Source: Cellulomonas sp. NS3 (GTDB taxonomy: Bacteria; Actinomycetota; Actinomycetes; Actinomycetales; Cellulomonadaceae). Taken from it: DNA of 64,000 nt. The notes under the pieces are model-generated. The model was not told the origin of the DNA, did no database searches, and saw nothing but the letters and a program-made list of their open reading frames with translations. Below are positions 16,369 through 26,022 of this stretch, one piece after another; within the stretch, counting starts at the first letter, position 1; the number at the start of each line of letters is the position of its first letter. Location: the NCBI RefSeq assembly GCF_024757985.1, contig NZ_CP103289.1:310001-374000 (forward strand), in the 5' to 3' direction. A program made the position numbers and the translations under genes.

Positions 16369-18948
16369 TCAGGCGAAGGTGCGCAGCCGCAGCGAGTTGC
16401 CGACGACGAGGACGGACGAGAACGCCATCGCGGCACCGGCGATCATCGGGTTGAGCAGCCCCGACGCGGCGAGCGGGATCGCCGCGACGTTGTACGCGAA
16501 CGCCCAGAACAGGTTCTGCTGGATCACGCGCAGCGTCCGGCGCGAGAGCCGGATCGCCTGCGCCGCCGAGCGGAGGTCGCCGCGCACGAGCGTCACGTCG
16601 GCCGCCTCGATGGCGACGTCCGTGCCCGTGCCCATCGCGAGCCCCAGGTCGGCCGCGGCGAGCGCGGCGGCGTCGTTCACGCCGTCCCCGACCATCGCGA
16701 CGCGCCGGCCCTCGGCCTGGAGCCGCTGCACCGCCGTGACCTTGTCGGCCGGCAGCACCTCCGCGACCACGTCCGCCTCCGGGATGCCCACGGTGCGGGC
16801 GACCTCACGGGCGGCACCCGCGTTGTCGCCCGTGAGGAGCACCGGCCGCAGCCCGAGCGCCCGGAGCTGCGCGACCGCGTCGGCGGACGTCTCCTTGACC
16901 GGGTCGCGCAGCACGAGCACGCCGCGCGCCGAGCCGTCCCACGCGGCCATGACCGCGGTCGCGCCGTCCGCCTCCGACGCCGCGAACCGCTCCGCGAGCT
17001 CGTCGGTCCGCACGCCCTGCTCCTCGAGCCAGGCCGGACGCCCGACGAGCACGCGCCGCGCGAGCCCGACCCCCGAGTGGGCGGTGCGGACGACGCCGAC
17101 GACGCCACGGCCCGGCTCGTTGCGGAACTCGCGGACCTCGTCGGAGCCGATCTCGACTCCGTCGGCCCCGGCCGTCCCCGTGCCGGCGTCCGAGCGCCCG
17201 GTGGCCGCAGCCTCGCCGGCCGCGTCCGCGATCGCACGGGCGATCGGGTGCTCCGACATCCCCTCGACCGCACCCGCGTACCGCAGCACGTCCGCGACGG
17301 ACGTGCCCTCGGCGGGCACGACGTCGACGAGCCGCATGCGGCCCTGCGTGATCGTGCCGGTCTTGTCGAGCACCACGGTGTCGACCCGGCGGGTCTCCTC
17401 GAGGATCTGCGGGCCCTTGATGAGCACGCCGAGCTGCGCGCCGCGCCCGGTGCCGACCAGCAGCGCCGTCGGGGTCGCGAGGCCGAGCGCGCACGGGCAC
17501 GCGATGATCAGCACCGCGACGGCCGCGGTGAACGCCGCCTGCACTCCGCCGCCGGTGACGATCCACCCGGCGAACGTCGCGACGGCGAGCACCAGCACGA
17601 TCGGCACGAACACCGCGGAGATCCGGTCGGCGAGCCGCTGCACGGGCGCCTTGCCGGTCTGCGCGGCGGCGACGAGCCGGCCGATCTGCGCGAGCTGCGT
17701 CTCCTCGCCGACCCGCGTCGCGCGCACCACGAGGTGGCCCGAGGTGTTGACGGTCGCGCCGGTCACGGCGTCCCCGGGCCCGACGTCGACCGGCACGGGC
17801 TCACCGGTGAGGAGGGAGGCGTCGACCGCGCTCGTCCCCGAGACCACGACGCCGTCGGTCGCGACCTTCTCGCCCGGCCGCACGGCGAACTCGTCGCCGG
17901 GCTCCAGCCGGTCGACCGGCACGCGCTGCTCGGTGCGCCGGCCGTCGGGGCCGGTCACGAGCAGCGCCACGTCCTTGGCGCCGAGGTCGAGCAGCGCGCG
18001 CAGCGCGTCCCCGGCGCGGCGGCGCGAGCGGTGCTCGGCGTACCGGCCCGCGAGCAGGAACGTCGTGACGATCGCCGCGACCTCGAAGTACAGCTCGGGC
18101 ATCGCCAGGCCGTGCCCTGCCGCGTCGGCGGGGAACAGCGTCGGCTCCATGCGCATGCCGAGGGTCCCGGCGCCGCCGAGGAGCAGCGCCCACAGCGACC
18201 AGCCGGTCGCCGCGACGATGCCGATCGACACGAGCGTGTCCATGGTCGACGCGCCGTGCCGGGCGGCCTTCGCGGCCGCCCGGTGGAACGGCCACGCCGC
18301 CCAGGTCGCGACGGGCAGCGCGAGCGCGGCCACGACCCACTGCCAGCCGCGGAACTGCGTCGCCGGGATCATCGAGAGCACGAGCACCGGGAGCGACAGG
18401 ACGGCGGCCATGACGAGCCGGCGCCGCAGGTCGGCCCCGCGGTCGGGCGTCGGCGCGGACATGTCGGCGCCCGGGTCCATGTTGTGGCCCTCGCCCATCG
18501 AGTGGCCCGAGAGCGCGTGCTCGAACGGGTCCATCGCGTGGGCGTCGTGCTGCGCCGGGGCGTGCGCGGCGGTGTCGTGCGTGCCGTGGTGCGCGGGTGC
18601 GGGGACCGTCTCGGCGGGCGGCACGGCGTCGTTCGCGGTGAGCGCGTCCTGCACGTCCACGGCCGGTCCCGGGCGCCGCCCGGTGACCCGCGCGTCGTAC
18701 CCGGCCTTGCGCACGGCCTCGACCAGCGCGGCCTCGTCGGCGGTGCCGCCGTCGTCGGGCACGCGGATCTCGACGTGGGCCGACTCGAGCGGCAGGTTCA
18801 CGGTCGCGGTGACCCCCGGCAGCCGCCCGAGGCGCTTCTCGACGCGCGCGACGCACGACGCGCACGTCATGCCCTCGACCGCGAGCTCGACGGTCGCGAC
18901 GGGCAGGTCGCGGGCCGGCTCGGGGCGCGCGGTGCTGGGTGCGCTCAC
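16369..18948 (-). CDS. copA: Copper-exporting P1B-type ATPase
   Basis: The 859-residue protein has an N-terminal heavy-metal-binding domain (GMTCASC, Cys29/Cys32), then a His/Met/Asp-rich linker (about 121-165) and the P1B core: membrane motif [11 protein letters not shown], phosphorylation site DKTGT, SEHPIA with the conserved HP, nucleotide site GDGVNDA. CPC in TM6 with downstream YN and MxxSS ([20 protein letters not shown]) specifies Cu(I). It removes cytosolic copper. The GTG start overlaps the copZ stop (GTGA); a longer frame upstream is a shadow. The operon is controlled by CsoR. Confidence 0.93.
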   Translation of the reverse strand: MSAPSTARPEPARDLPVATVELAVEGMTCASCVARVEKRLGRLPGVTATVNLPLESAHVEIRVPDDGGTADEAALVEAVRKAGYDARVTGRRPGPAVDVQDALTANDAVPPAETVPAPAHHGTHDTAAHAPAQHDAHAMDPFEHALSGHSMGEGHNMDPGADMSAPTPDRGADLRRRLVMAAVLSLPVLVLSMIPATQFRGWQWVVAALALPVATWAAWPFHRAAAKAARHGASTMDTLVSIGIVAATGWSLWALLLGGAGTLGMRMEPTLFPADAAGHGLAMPELYFEVAAIVTTFLLAGRYAEHRSRRRAGDALRALLDLGAKDVALLVTGPDGRRTEQRVPVDRLEPGDEFAVRPGEKVATDGVVVSGTSAVDASLLTGEPVPVDVGPGDAVTGATVNTSGHLVVRATRVGEETQLAQIGRLVAAAQTGKAPVQRLADRISAVFVPIVLVLAVATFAGWIVTGGGVQAAFTAAVAVLIIACPCALGLATPTALLVGTGRGAQLGVLIKGPQILEETRRVDTVVLDKTGTITQGRMRLVDVVPAEGTSVADVLRYAGAVEGMSEHPIARAIADAAGEAAATGRSDAGTGTAGADGVEIGSDEVREFRNEPGRGVVGVVRTAHSGVGLARRVLVGRPAWLEEQGVRTDELAERFAASEADGATAVMAAWDGSARGVLVLRDPVKETSADAVAQLRALGLRPVLLTGDNAGAAREVARTVGIPEADVVAEVLPADKVTAVQRLQAEGRRVAMVGDGVNDAAALAAADLGLAMGTGTDVAIEAADVTLVRGDLRSAAQAIRLSRRTLRVIQQNLFWAFAYNVAAIPLAASGLLNPMIAGAAMAFSSVLVVGNSLRLRTFA

Positions 18949-19178
18949 AGCAGCGACCCCCTCGGGGTCACCGCGTAGCCCGCCTCCTCGACGGCCGCGC
19001 GCACGGCGTCGTCCGTCAGCGGCTCGTCGGACACGACGGTCACGGGGGACGACGCGCCGGCGTGCAGCTCGACGGCCACGTCCCGCACGCCGGGGATGGT
19101 CTGCAGCTCCTCGGTCACGTGGCGCACGCAGTTGCCGCACGTCATGCCGTCGACGGAGAAGGTGGTGGTCTGGCTCAT
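18945..19178 (-). CDS. copZ: Copper chaperone
   Basis: The 77-residue protein is a single HMA domain with GMTCGNC (Cys14, Cys17) and the expected ferredoxin-like beta-alpha-beta spacing; it ends TPRGSLL. It hands Cu(I) to CopA or CsoR. AGGACCCCTCCC lies before the ATG on the coding strand. It is between csoR and copA, 30 bp from csoR and overlapping copA by four bases. Confidence 0.92.
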   Translation of the reverse strand: MSQTTTFSVDGMTCGNCVRHVTEELQTIPGVRDVAVELHAGASSPVTVVSDEPLTDDAVRAAVEEAGYAVTPRGSLL

Positions 19179-19208
19179 GGGAGGGGTCCTCTCGGGAGTG
19201 GGTGGGTG

Positions 19209-19490
19209 TCAGCTGCGGACGAGTCGGGCGATGGCGTCGGCGGCCTCCTTGACCTTCGCGGCGCCGTCCTCGGGGGACTGGCGTGCCGCGTCGACGACGC
19301 AGTGCGCGAGGTGGTCCTCGACGAGGCCGATGCTCACGGCCTGCAGCGCCTTGGTCACCGCGGCGACCTGCGTGAGGACGTCGATGCAGTAGACGTCCTC
19401 GTCGACCATGCGGGCGATGCCGCGGACCTGGCCCTCGATGCGCCGCAGCCGCTTGAGGTAGTCGTCCTTGTCTCCGGTGTAGCCGTGCAC
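19209..19490 (-). CDS. csoR: Copper-sensing repressor CsoR
   Basis: The 93-residue protein is an all-helical CsoR/RcnR-family regulator with the Cu(I) triad complete: Cys35 in VYCIDVL and His60/Cys64 in EDHLAHCV. The N-terminal [19 protein letters not shown] is the DNA-binding surface. A GTG at 19490 preceded by GAGGAG is used; the much longer open frame upstream is not supported. First gene of csoR-copZ-copA, with a matching GC-rich operator upstream. Confidence 0.93.
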   Translation of the reverse strand: MHGYTGDKDDYLKRLRRIEGQVRGIARMVDEDVYCIDVLTQVAAVTKALQAVSIGLVEDHLAHCVVDAARQSPEDGAAKVKEAADAIARLVRS

Positions 19491-19527
19491 GATCGCTCCT
19501 CTGGTCGGTGCCGTCGTCCTGCCCAAC

Positions 19528-19546
19528 ACGGTACCCCCTGGGGGTA
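19528..19546 (-). promoter_or_regulatory. CsoR operator overlapping the -10 box
   Basis: TACCCCC-T-GGGGGTA (19532-19546) is a perfect 15-bp inverted repeat of the GC-rich type bound by CsoR proteins. TACCGT (19528-19533, minus strand) is the likely -10 of csoR, so apo-CsoR bound here would block RNA polymerase. It is the only such site seen between csoR and the sigma-factor gene. Confidence 0.75.
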
Positions 19547-19614
19547 TTCCTGACCGGGTCGGAGGTCCCAGGCCGCCGGATCGGCCCGGTCGACGGGAGC
19601 GAGGATGTGCGCTC

Positions 19615-19638
19615 AACCTTTCGGGCCGCCGGTCCGTG
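19615..19638 (+). promoter_or_regulatory. Possible ECF-type promoter of the sigma-factor gene
   Basis: AACC (19615-19618), a 16-bp gap and CGTG (19635-19638) resemble the AAC-N16/17-CGT pattern of ECF sigma factors and lie about 40 bp before the sigma-factor start, suggesting autoregulation. Two short boxes of this kind can arise by chance. Confidence 0.35.
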
Positions 19639-19676
19639 TACCGGGTATGAGGACACTGTCGACAAGGGGGAGAGCC

Positions 19677-20324
19677 GTGGAACCCGGTGGCCCCCCTGTC
19701 CCCGAGGAACGCGTCGACGTCGAGCTCCTCGCGGCCCGGGTGAGCACTGACGACCCGGACCACGAGGCGGAGTTCGCCGCGTTCATGCGCGAGAGCGCGC
19801 CGGCCCTCGCGCGAACGGCGTGGCTGCTCACCGGCGACGAGCACCGCGCCCAGGACCTGGTCCAGCTGGCGCTGATGCGCACGTACCTCGCGTGGCCGCG
19901 CGCACGCCAGCGCGACCCGCTCGCCTACGCCCGACGCGTGCTGGCCAACGCCCGGATCGACGCCTGGCGCAAGGTCCGCCGGGAGGTGCTCACCGCACCC
20001 CACGACCTCCCCGACGGGACGGTGCCCTCCGAGGCGCGGCTGCACGCCGACCGCGACCAGCTCGTCCGGGCGCTGCAGACCCTGAGCACCCGGCAGCGCC
20101 GGGTCGTCGTCCTGCGCCACCTCGTCGGACTGTCCGAGCAGGAGGTCGCCGACGACCTCGGGGTGTCCGTCGGGACGGTGAAGTCCACGGCGTCGCGCGG
20201 CCTGGCCCAGCTCCGCGTCGCGCTCGGCGACCCCCGCACGAGCGCCGGCGCCTCGGCGGGCGGGCGACCACGCACCGGAGTGATCGACCCCTCGACGGCG
20301 GACGGGAAGGAGACCAGCAGATGA
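19677..20324 (+). CDS. SigE-family RNA polymerase sigma-70 factor (ECF)
   Basis: The 215-residue protein shows region 2 ([35 protein letters not shown]) and region 4 ([42 protein letters not shown]), the two-domain layout of the actinobacterial SigE-like group. The GTG at 19677 has GGGGGAGA at proper spacing; ATGs at 19605 and 19647 lie on the promoter side and lack ribosome-binding sites. Its stop overlaps the next gene (ATGA), a putative anti-sigma partner. Confidence 0.88.
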   Translation: MEPGGPPVPEERVDVELLAARVSTDDPDHEAEFAAFMRESAPALARTAWLLTGDEHRAQDLVQLALMRTYLAWPRARQRDPLAYARRVLANARIDAWRKVRREVLTAPHDLPDGTVPSEARLHADRDQLVRALQTLSTRQRRVVVLRHLVGLSEQEVADDLGVSVGTVKSTASRGLAQLRVALGDPRTSAGASAGGRPRTGVIDPSTADGKETSR

Positions 20325-20983
20325 GCACCGACGAGGACTTCGCCCGCAGCCTTCGCGACCGGGTCGACCTGGTCGCCCCCGACATCGCGATCGACACCCG
20401 ACCCGTCGTGCCGGGGGCACGCCGTCTGCGCCGACGCACCCGCGCCGTGGCCGCGCTGGCGATGGTCGGGCTCGCGGGAGCCGCCGGCGCCGCCGCCGTG
20501 CTGGGCCTGGGACCTGGATCCGAGCGGACCGCACCGGCGGAGCAGGGCGAGACCTGGAAGCCGCCGGCGTGGTTCGCCGAGCAGGAGCGCGAACGCGCCG
20601 AGTACGCCAGCTCGGTCGGGAGCTGCCTGGAAGCGCTCGGGTGGAACGTCACCATCAACCCGGACGGCACGTTCGGTGCAATGCGCGACGGCTCCCAGGA
20701 CGACGACCCCCGCGCCCGCCTCGACGACCTCCGACGCTGCGAGGAGGACAACGGCTACACCTGGGGCCCGAAGGCCTTCACCGACAGCGAGGCCCGAGAG
20801 GCCCACGCGAAGGACCTGGACTCGTGGCGCTGCATGCAGCACGAGGGCTACGACGTCGAGCCGCCGCCACCACTCGCCGAGTACCTGGACAAGGGCGACC
20901 TCGCCGGCTGGGACCCCTTCCGGGCCGGGGACCTCCCCGCCACCAGGCTGCTCGCGATCTGCCCTCTGCGTTGGACCCACTAG
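20321..20983 (+). CDS. Single-pass membrane protein, putative anti-sigma partner
   Basis: The 220-residue protein has a cytoplasmic N-terminus of about 40 residues with RRLRRRTRAVAAL, one membrane segment (about 45-65) and an extracellular domain with four Cys (CLEAL, CEEDNGY, CMQHEGY, and one near the C-terminus), likely two disulfides. No zinc-binding anti-sigma motif is present. Translational coupling to the sigma factor argues for regulation of it, possibly by sensing an extracellular signal. Otherwise unrecognised. Confidence 0.7.
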   Translation: MSTDEDFARSLRDRVDLVAPDIAIDTRPVVPGARRLRRRTRAVAALAMVGLAGAAGAAAVLGLGPGSERTAPAEQGETWKPPAWFAEQERERAEYASSVGSCLEALGWNVTINPDGTFGAMRDGSQDDDPRARLDDLRRCEEDNGYTWGPKAFTDSEAREAHAKDLDSWRCMQHEGYDVEPPPPLAEYLDKGDLAGWDPFRAGDLPATRLLAICPLRWTH

Positions 20984-21056
20984 GGCGGCCGGCCGCGCAC
21001 GTCAGCGCCCGCCCCGGGGGCCGGGCTCGTGGTGGTCGTGGTGGTCGAGCGCTCTG

Positions 21057-21647
21057 CTACTCGTCCCAGGTGACGGAGGCGATCATCGCCTCCACGTCGC
21101 GGTGACGGCCGGCGTCGCCGGTCGGGTGGAGGTAACCGAAGGCGTACGTGTAGCCGCCGTGGTCGACCATCCAGTCCGTGAGCCGCGGCGCGTCCGTGGC
21201 GGCGAACGCGCGGTCGACCCGGGCCAGCTCGCCGTACGGGCTGCTCACGACGGTGGGGTTCCTGTTCCAGAAGCCGCCGCCGTCGACCTCGTGGTGCCCG
21301 ATGGTCTCGGCGACCGTCCCGCGCGCCCCGCCGGTCTCCTCGACCGGCCCGAGGCACACCGCGAGCGTGAAGTGCGACGAGTCGAGCTTGATCGCGTAGG
21401 AGTCCGAGCCGGGCACGTTCCGGGAGTACTCCGGCACCGGGGAGGAGATCGAGAAGCCGGGGCAGCCCGCAGGGGCCACGTGCAGGACGTGGGGCAGGGC
21501 AACGGCGGCGTCCGCCGCCAGCGTCTCGACCGGCCACAGATCGGGGTCCCGGCCGGGAGGGGGCGTCGGCCAGAACACGAGCGCGGCTGCCGAGGCGGCG
21601 CCCGTCACGATCGCGGCGACGGCGATCACGAAGGTCCTGTGCTGCAC
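21057..21647 (-). CDS. Membrane-anchored extracytoplasmic protein of unknown function
   Basis: The 196-residue protein has one N-terminal hydrophobic segment (FVIAVAAIVTGAASAAALVF) acting as anchor or signal peptide, then a soluble domain with two Cys (PAGCPGF and VCLGPVEE). I do not recognise a family. GAGGGG precedes the GTG start, and TAGCCT (21703-21708, minus strand) is a likely -10. It converges with the anti-sigma-like gene. Confidence 0.65.
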   Translation of the reverse strand: MQHRTFVIAVAAIVTGAASAAALVFWPTPPPGRDPDLWPVETLAADAAVALPHVLHVAPAGCPGFSISSPVPEYSRNVPGSDSYAIKLDSSHFTLAVCLGPVEETGGARGTVAETIGHHEVDGGGFWNRNPTVVSSPYGELARVDRAFAATDAPRLTDWMVDHGGYTYAFGYLHPTGDAGRHRDVEAMIASVTWDE

Positions 21648-21711
21648 GGCCTGGCCCCTCGGTCTCGGTGGTCTCCCGCGCCCGGTGGCGCTCTCGGCGC
21701 TCGAAGGCTAA

Positions 21712-22358
21712 GGGAGGAGCAGCGGGCCGACGGCTTCGCTCACCCGTCCGGAGCAGGCGCAACCAGGAGCACCGGGGTGATCTCCGGCAGACCGCCGGCA
21801 CCGGAGCTGAGCCCCGGACGCCCCGTCCGCCGGCCCGACGAGGACCCTGCCCGGGGCCGGTCATGACGGTGCCCCGCCGCGCTCGCGCCGGCGCCCGCCC
21901 ACGCGGACGACGAGGTGGTCCGGCCTCAGGGGGCACAGGGGTCGGCGACCGTACTGAAGCCACGGGTGCGGCGGGCGCCCGTCGCTGTGGTCGAAGCCGT
22001 CGGGCGGTCGAGGCGACGGGCGGCACGACCCACTGGCGGATCGTCAGGCGAGCCGGCTCGTGTGGTCGCGGTCACGGCGAGGCTCGGCGTCCGCCGGTAG
22101 CCTCGACGCATGGTCTATCCCGTGGCTCGTCTCTCCCGCGCCCTGGCGCGGAGGCTGGCTGCGTACCCGAACCGGATGCTGCTGACGAAGCGGACGTGCG
22201 GCACCAACGGGTGGATGAGCTTGTGGGGTACGAACGCGCACGGCGAGATCGCCGGCTGCCCGCCGCCACGCGCCTGACCGCTGCGCCCCCCTCCATCCTG
22301 ACGGGGGTGCGGCGACGCCTGCGTGCCGACACTCGCCCCCTCGTCCGATGGAGCTCCC
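21712..22358. other. Long intergenic stretch with little recognisable content
   Basis: About 650 bases between two divergent genes contain no frame with convincing protein similarity. The base composition stays high in GC but codon bias is not consistent in any frame. One short ORF with a good promoter-like box lies inside (22110-22277). The stretch may be decayed coding DNA; I found no repeat, tRNA or transposase remnant to explain it. Confidence 0.5.
22110..22277 (+). CDS. Possible leaderless small ORF
   Basis: A 55-codon frame begins at an ATG placed exactly six bases after TAGCCT (22098-22103), the arrangement seen at several leaderless genes in this window. The product is basic (ALARRLAAYPNRMLLTKR) with two Cys and no recognised family. 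GC3 bias is weaker than in neighbours, so it may be a degenerated gene end or not coding. Confidence 0.25.
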   Translation: MVYPVARLSRALARRLAAYPNRMLLTKRTCGTNGWMSLWGTNAHGEIAGCPPPRA

Positions 22359-23660
22359 ATGACCGACCCCCGAACCGGTGTGCGCACCGCCCCGCACGCG
22401 ATCTGGCGCGGACTGCACCAGACGCTCAAGCAGGACGCCGTCGGCGGTGCCCTGCTGCTCGGCGCCACCGTGCTCGCCCTCGTCCTGGCCAACAGCCCCG
22501 CGGCCGGGTTCTACACCGACCTGCGGACCTTCACGTTCGGCCCGCCCGCGCTGCATCTCGACCTCAGCCTCGCCGCGTGGGCCGCGGACGGCTTGCTGGC
22601 GATCTTCTTCTTCGTCGTCGGGCTGGAGCTCAAGGAGGAGTTCGTCGCGGGCAAGCTCCGCAACCCGCGCAGCGCCGCCGTCCCGATCGCCGCCGCCGTC
22701 GGCGGTGTCGTGGTCCCCGCGCTCGTCTACACCCTCGTCAACCTGCAGTCCGACCCCGCGGCGCTGCGCGGGTGGGCGATCCCGGCGGCGACGGACATCG
22801 CCTTCGCGGTCGCGGTGATCGCCGTCGTGGGGCGGTTCCTGCCCCCGGCGCTGCGGACGTTCCTGCTCACCCTGGCCGTGGTCGACGACCTGCTGGCGAT
22901 CACGATCATCGCCGTCTTCTACACCGACGACCTGGCCTTCACCCCGCTGCTGCTCGCGCTCGTCCCCCTCGCGCTCTTCGCGGTCGCGGTGCAGCGGGGG
23001 GTCCGTGCGTGGTGGGTGCTGCTCCCGCTGGCCGTGACCACGTGGGCGCTCGTGCACGCCTCCGGGATCCACGCGACGGTCGCCGGGGTCCTGCTCGGCT
23101 TCGCGGTGCCGGTCGCGGCGACGGCCCGCGCCCACGTCCGGGTCGGTGAGACACCCGAGGGTGAGCCCGTCCACGAGGGGCTCGCCGCGCACTTCGCCGA
23201 CCGGTGGAGCTCGGTCTCCAGCGGGTTCGCCGTGCCGGTGTTCGCGTTCCTGTCCGCGGGCGTCGCGGTCGGCGGGCTGACCGGCCTCGGCGAGTCCTTG
23301 CGCGACCCGATCGCGCTCGGCATCGTCGCCGGCCTCGTCCTCGGCAAGGCGATCGGCATCACCGGCACGACGCTGCTCGTCACGAGACTGCCTGGGATCG
23401 GTCTCGACCCGACCATCAAGCGGCTCGACCTGCTCGGGATGTCCTTCGTGGCCGGCATCGGGTTCACCGTGTCCCTTCTCGTCGGCGAGCTGTCCTTCGG
23501 TGCGGGATCGGAGTCCGAGGAGCACATGAAGGTGGGCGTGCTCGCCGGTTCGCTGCTGGCCGCGTCGGTCGGCGCCGCGATCCTCTCGGCGCGCAGCCGG
23601 GAGTACCGCAGCCGCTCCCGGGGCGCGGTCGAGGAGCCGCACGACGAGCCGGTCGCCTAG
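22359..23660 (+). CDS. nhaA: Na+/H+ antiporter NhaA
   Basis: The 433-residue protein has about twelve membrane segments and the NhaA landmarks: [30 protein letters not shown] and [15 protein letters not shown], whose adjacent Asp pair corresponds to the ion-binding Asp163/Asp164 of the E. coli protein; [19 protein letters not shown] follows. It exports Na+ for protons at the cytoplasmic membrane. The ATG at 22359 has GGAG nearby; a GTG at 22323 would add 12 residues. No partner gene. Confidence 0.93.
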   Translation: MTDPRTGVRTAPHAIWRGLHQTLKQDAVGGALLLGATVLALVLANSPAAGFYTDLRTFTFGPPALHLDLSLAAWAADGLLAIFFFVVGLELKEEFVAGKLRNPRSAAVPIAAAVGGVVVPALVYTLVNLQSDPAALRGWAIPAATDIAFAVAVIAVVGRFLPPALRTFLLTLAVVDDLLAITIIAVFYTDDLAFTPLLLALVPLALFAVAVQRGVRAWWVLLPLAVTTWALVHASGIHATVAGVLLGFAVPVAATARAHVRVGETPEGEPVHEGLAAHFADRWSSVSSGFAVPVFAFLSAGVAVGGLTGLGESLRDPIALGIVAGLVLGKAIGITGTTLLVTRLPGIGLDPTIKRLDLLGMSFVAGIGFTVSLLVGELSFGAGSESEEHMKVGVLAGSLLAASVGAAILSARSREYRSRSRGAVEEPHDEPVA

Positions 23661-23735
23661 GGCGTCCTGTCTCGTGACCGGCGGGACCCGCACCCGAGCG
23701 GCGCCGCGCTCGTCCGACGGGCGGGCGGGCGAGGC

Positions 23736-24506
23736 TCAGCGCAGCTCCGCGGTCGACCACCACCGGATCGTGCTCGCCACCCCGGCGGAGGCGACCGGCA
23801 GGGCGAGGAGCAGCTGCGTGGGCGTGACGGTCGCTGCGGCGGCCTGCCCGCCCATGCCGGCCCACAGCCCAGGCGCGGCCCACGGGAACCACGCACCCGC
23901 TCCCGCCACGGTCGCGATCTGGGTGACCACGACGAGGCCGAGCAGGGCGCCGACGCCCGGCAGGTAGCCGCGCCGGGCGCTCGCCACGAAGGCGAGCGGA
24001 AGAGCCAGCAGCGTCATGAGTGCCGTGACCGCGAGGGCCCGGGCCGCTGCTGGCGCCGCGTCGGCGCCGGGCGGGCCGAGTCCGATCAGGAGGCCGAGGG
24101 GGACCGCGAGGGCGATCGTCGCCAGCGCGCACGCCGTCGCGCCGAGCAGCACGGTCGCGAGCTTGGCCCAGGCGATCGTGGCGGGAGGTGTCCGGAGCGC
24201 CTGCAGGCTCGCGACCGTGCCGTCGGTGAACTCCCGGCCCACGGTCCAGGCGACGACGACCCCCACGGCGAGCAGGGTCGCGACCGAGAGGATCTGGGCG
24301 AGCATCCCGAGGTAGGCGGTCCAGCCGGTGCCGTCGAGCATCGGGCGGACCTTGAGGGCCATCTGGCTGGTGCCGTCGGCGAGGCCCACGGCGGTGAAGC
24401 CGGCGGTGACGGCGCACGTCCCGACGACGAGGGCTGCGGCGGCGGTGCGGGCGACCGACGACCGGCGCAGCTTGAGCGCCTCGACCTCGAAGGCGGCGCT
24501 GCTCAC
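23736..24506 (-). CDS. ABC exporter permease (module 2)
   Basis: The 256-residue protein has six hydrophobic segments with the ABC-2 pattern, including VAWTVGREFTDGTVASLQALRTPPATIAWAKL between TM2 and TM3, a hallmark of bacitracin/lantibiotic-type immunity permeases. GTG start in a GTGA overlap with the ATPase upstream. Third gene of the TetR-ATPase-permease operon. Substrate unknown. Confidence 0.85.
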   Translation of the reverse strand: MSSAAFEVEALKLRRSSVARTAAAALVVGTCAVTAGFTAVGLADGTSQMALKVRPMLDGTGWTAYLGMLAQILSVATLLAVGVVVAWTVGREFTDGTVASLQALRTPPATIAWAKLATVLLGATACALATIALAVPLGLLIGLGPPGADAAPAAARALAVTALMTLLALPLAFVASARRGYLPGVGALLGLVVVTQIATVAGAGAWFPWAAPGLWAGMGGQAAAATVTPTQLLLALPVASAGVASTIRWWSTAELR

Positions 24507-25300
24507 CGGGCGCTCCCCGCAGGCGAGGTGTCGGGATGGGCGGACTGCTCGCAGGCGTAGACCATCGCGAAGAACTGACGCTCCAGGTCCACCCCGTCGG
24601 GGTGCAGGGTGCCGACGGCTCGACCTCGGTGGATCACGGTGATCCGGTCGGCGGTCCGGGCGACCTCGTCGAGGTGGTGGCTGGAGACGAGGACCCCGGC
24701 GCCGGCGTCGCGGGTGCGTCGCACCCACGTCCGCACGAGCAGCACGCCGGCGGGGTCGAGGGCGGTCGAGGGCTCGTCGAGGATCAGCAGGCGCGGCTCG
24801 TGCACGGCGGCGCACGCGAGGCCGAGGCGCTGCCGGTTGCCCATCGACAGCGTCCGCGTGCTGCGGTCGGCCCAGTGCCCGAGCTCGAGCTCGGTCAGGA
24901 CCCGCTGCGCCGCCGCAGCGGCTGCGGGGCGCGCCAGTCCGCGCAGGCGCGCCGCCGCGACGACCATCTCCGTGACGGACAGCTCCGGGTACACGAACGG
25001 GGACTCGACCAGGTGCCCCACGCCGGCCCAGACACGGGCGGGTGCGCGCCAGGCGGCGACCGGCTCCTCGCCGGGCAGCCCGATCAGCGCCGTGCCCGCG
25101 TCCGGGCGCAGCATCCCCAGCGCGAGCCGCATGAGCGTGGACTTGCCGGCGCCGTTGAGCCCGACGATCGCGTGGACCTCGCCGGGGTGGACGTCGAGGT
25201 CGAGCGCGTCGACAGCGATCTCCGCCCCGAAGGTGCGACGAACGCCGGAGAGGCGCAGCAGCGTGTCGGTGCCGCTGGTCGCGGGCGTCGGCGTGCTCAT
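24503..25300 (-). CDS. ABC exporter ATP-binding protein (module 2)
   Basis: The 265-residue protein has Walker A GLNGAGKST, a signature that deviates from LSGGQ (LSMGNRQRLGLA), Walker B LLILDEPSTALD and switch SSHHLDEV. The LSxGNRQR form is frequent in exporters of this kind. It overlaps the TetR gene (ATGA) and the permease (GTGA), so all three are coupled. Confidence 0.88.
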   Translation of the reverse strand: MSTPTPATSGTDTLLRLSGVRRTFGAEIAVDALDLDVHPGEVHAIVGLNGAGKSTLMRLALGMLRPDAGTALIGLPGEEPVAAWRAPARVWAGVGHLVESPFVYPELSVTEMVVAAARLRGLARPAAAAAAQRVLTELELGHWADRSTRTLSMGNRQRLGLACAAVHEPRLLILDEPSTALDPAGVLLVRTWVRRTRDAGAGVLVSSHHLDEVARTADRITVIHRGRAVGTLHPDGVDLERQFFAMVYACEQSAHPDTSPAGSAR

Positions 25301-25896
25301 CGCTGCTCCTCCTCCGCCTCACGCGGGTGCGCGCCCTCGACGGGCGACCGGGGATGTCCGAGGTAGCCCAGGGACTGCTGGATGACGGGGCCGAGCGCGC
25401 CACCGCTGGCGGACCCGCCCCACTGCAGCAGCCCCTCCATCACGGCCGCGAGGCATGCCGCCGTCGCGACGCGCGCCTCCAGCGGGTCGGCGCCGTGCAT
25501 GAGGAGTCCCTCGACGACGAGGTCCCCGGTACGCCGGTTGTTCTCCCACGCGCGCGCCATGAGCCCGCGGTGTCCGGCGATGAGTCGCACGCGGTCGCGC
25601 GTCTCCCGCTCGACGGGCTCCGGCACCGCCGACCAGGCGGCGTCGATCCCGAGCCGGACCCGCTCCAGGACGGGCAGCCCTGGTGCCTGAGCGAGCACCG
25701 CGTCGACGATCAGCTCGTCGTACGGGTCGTCGAGCACCGCGTCCTCCTTGGTGGCGAAGTGCCGGAAGAACGTCATGTGCGAGACCCCGGCCGCCGCGGC
25801 GACCTCGTTGACGGTCGTGGCGTCGAAGCCCCGCTCCACGAAGAGCGCGAGAGCGACCGCGCGCAGCCGCTCCCGCGTCTCCTCCGACCGTCCCAT
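25297..25896 (-). CDS. TetR-family repressor (module 2)
   Basis: The 199-residue protein has an N-terminal HTH (VNEVAAAAGVSHMTFFRHFATKEDAVL, residues about 28-54) and a helical ligand domain. The ATG sits exactly six bases after TAACAT (25903-25908), predicting a leaderless transcript, and an inverted repeat covers that -10 box. It is first in its operon, so it probably represses itself and the exporter until a ligand binds. Confidence 0.87.
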   Translation of the reverse strand: MGRSEETRERLRAVALALFVERGFDATTVNEVAAAAGVSHMTFFRHFATKEDAVLDDPYDELIVDAVLAQAPGLPVLERVRLGIDAAWSAVPEPVERETRDRVRLIAGHRGLMARAWENNRRTGDLVVEGLLMHGADPLEARVATAACLAAVMEGLLQWGGSASGGALGPVIQQSLGYLGHPRSPVEGAHPREAEEEQR

Positions 25897-25902
25897 GTCC
25901 GA

Positions 25903-25917
25903 ATGTTAGTCACTAAC
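25903..25917 (-). promoter_or_regulatory. TetR operator over a leaderless -10 box
   Basis: GTTAGT-C-ACTAAC (25905-25917) is a perfect 13-bp inverted repeat overlapping the minus-strand -10 TAACAT (25903-25908), directly upstream of the TetR start codon. Confidence 0.65.
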
Positions 25918-26022
25918 TATCGACGCTGGGTAGACCTGGCGCGCGCCGCTCCCTCCTGTCCTCCCTGGGCTCGTGTCTCGGCGCGCCGTCGTCGTGCGGC
26001 TCGCCCGCACTCGGGCGGCGGC

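Noticed and set aside
15406-18978. Open plus-strand frame of nearly 1200 codons across copA
   Set aside because: Copper ATPase motifs (CPC, DKTGT, GDGVNDA) are unmistakable on the minus strand, and the plus frame has no domain.
22323-22358. Riboswitch before nhaA
   Set aside because: No conserved nhaA-I/II-type structure could be recognised in the leader, and the upstream sequence is short on pairing potential beyond GC chance.
22044-23693. Long minus-strand frame opposite nhaA
   Set aside because: NhaA is complete on the plus strand; the opposite frame is charged low-complexity shadow.
23695-23712. CGAGCG/CGCTCG hairpin after nhaA as terminator
   Set aside because: Only six base pairs with no T-run; such stems are frequent by chance at this GC content.
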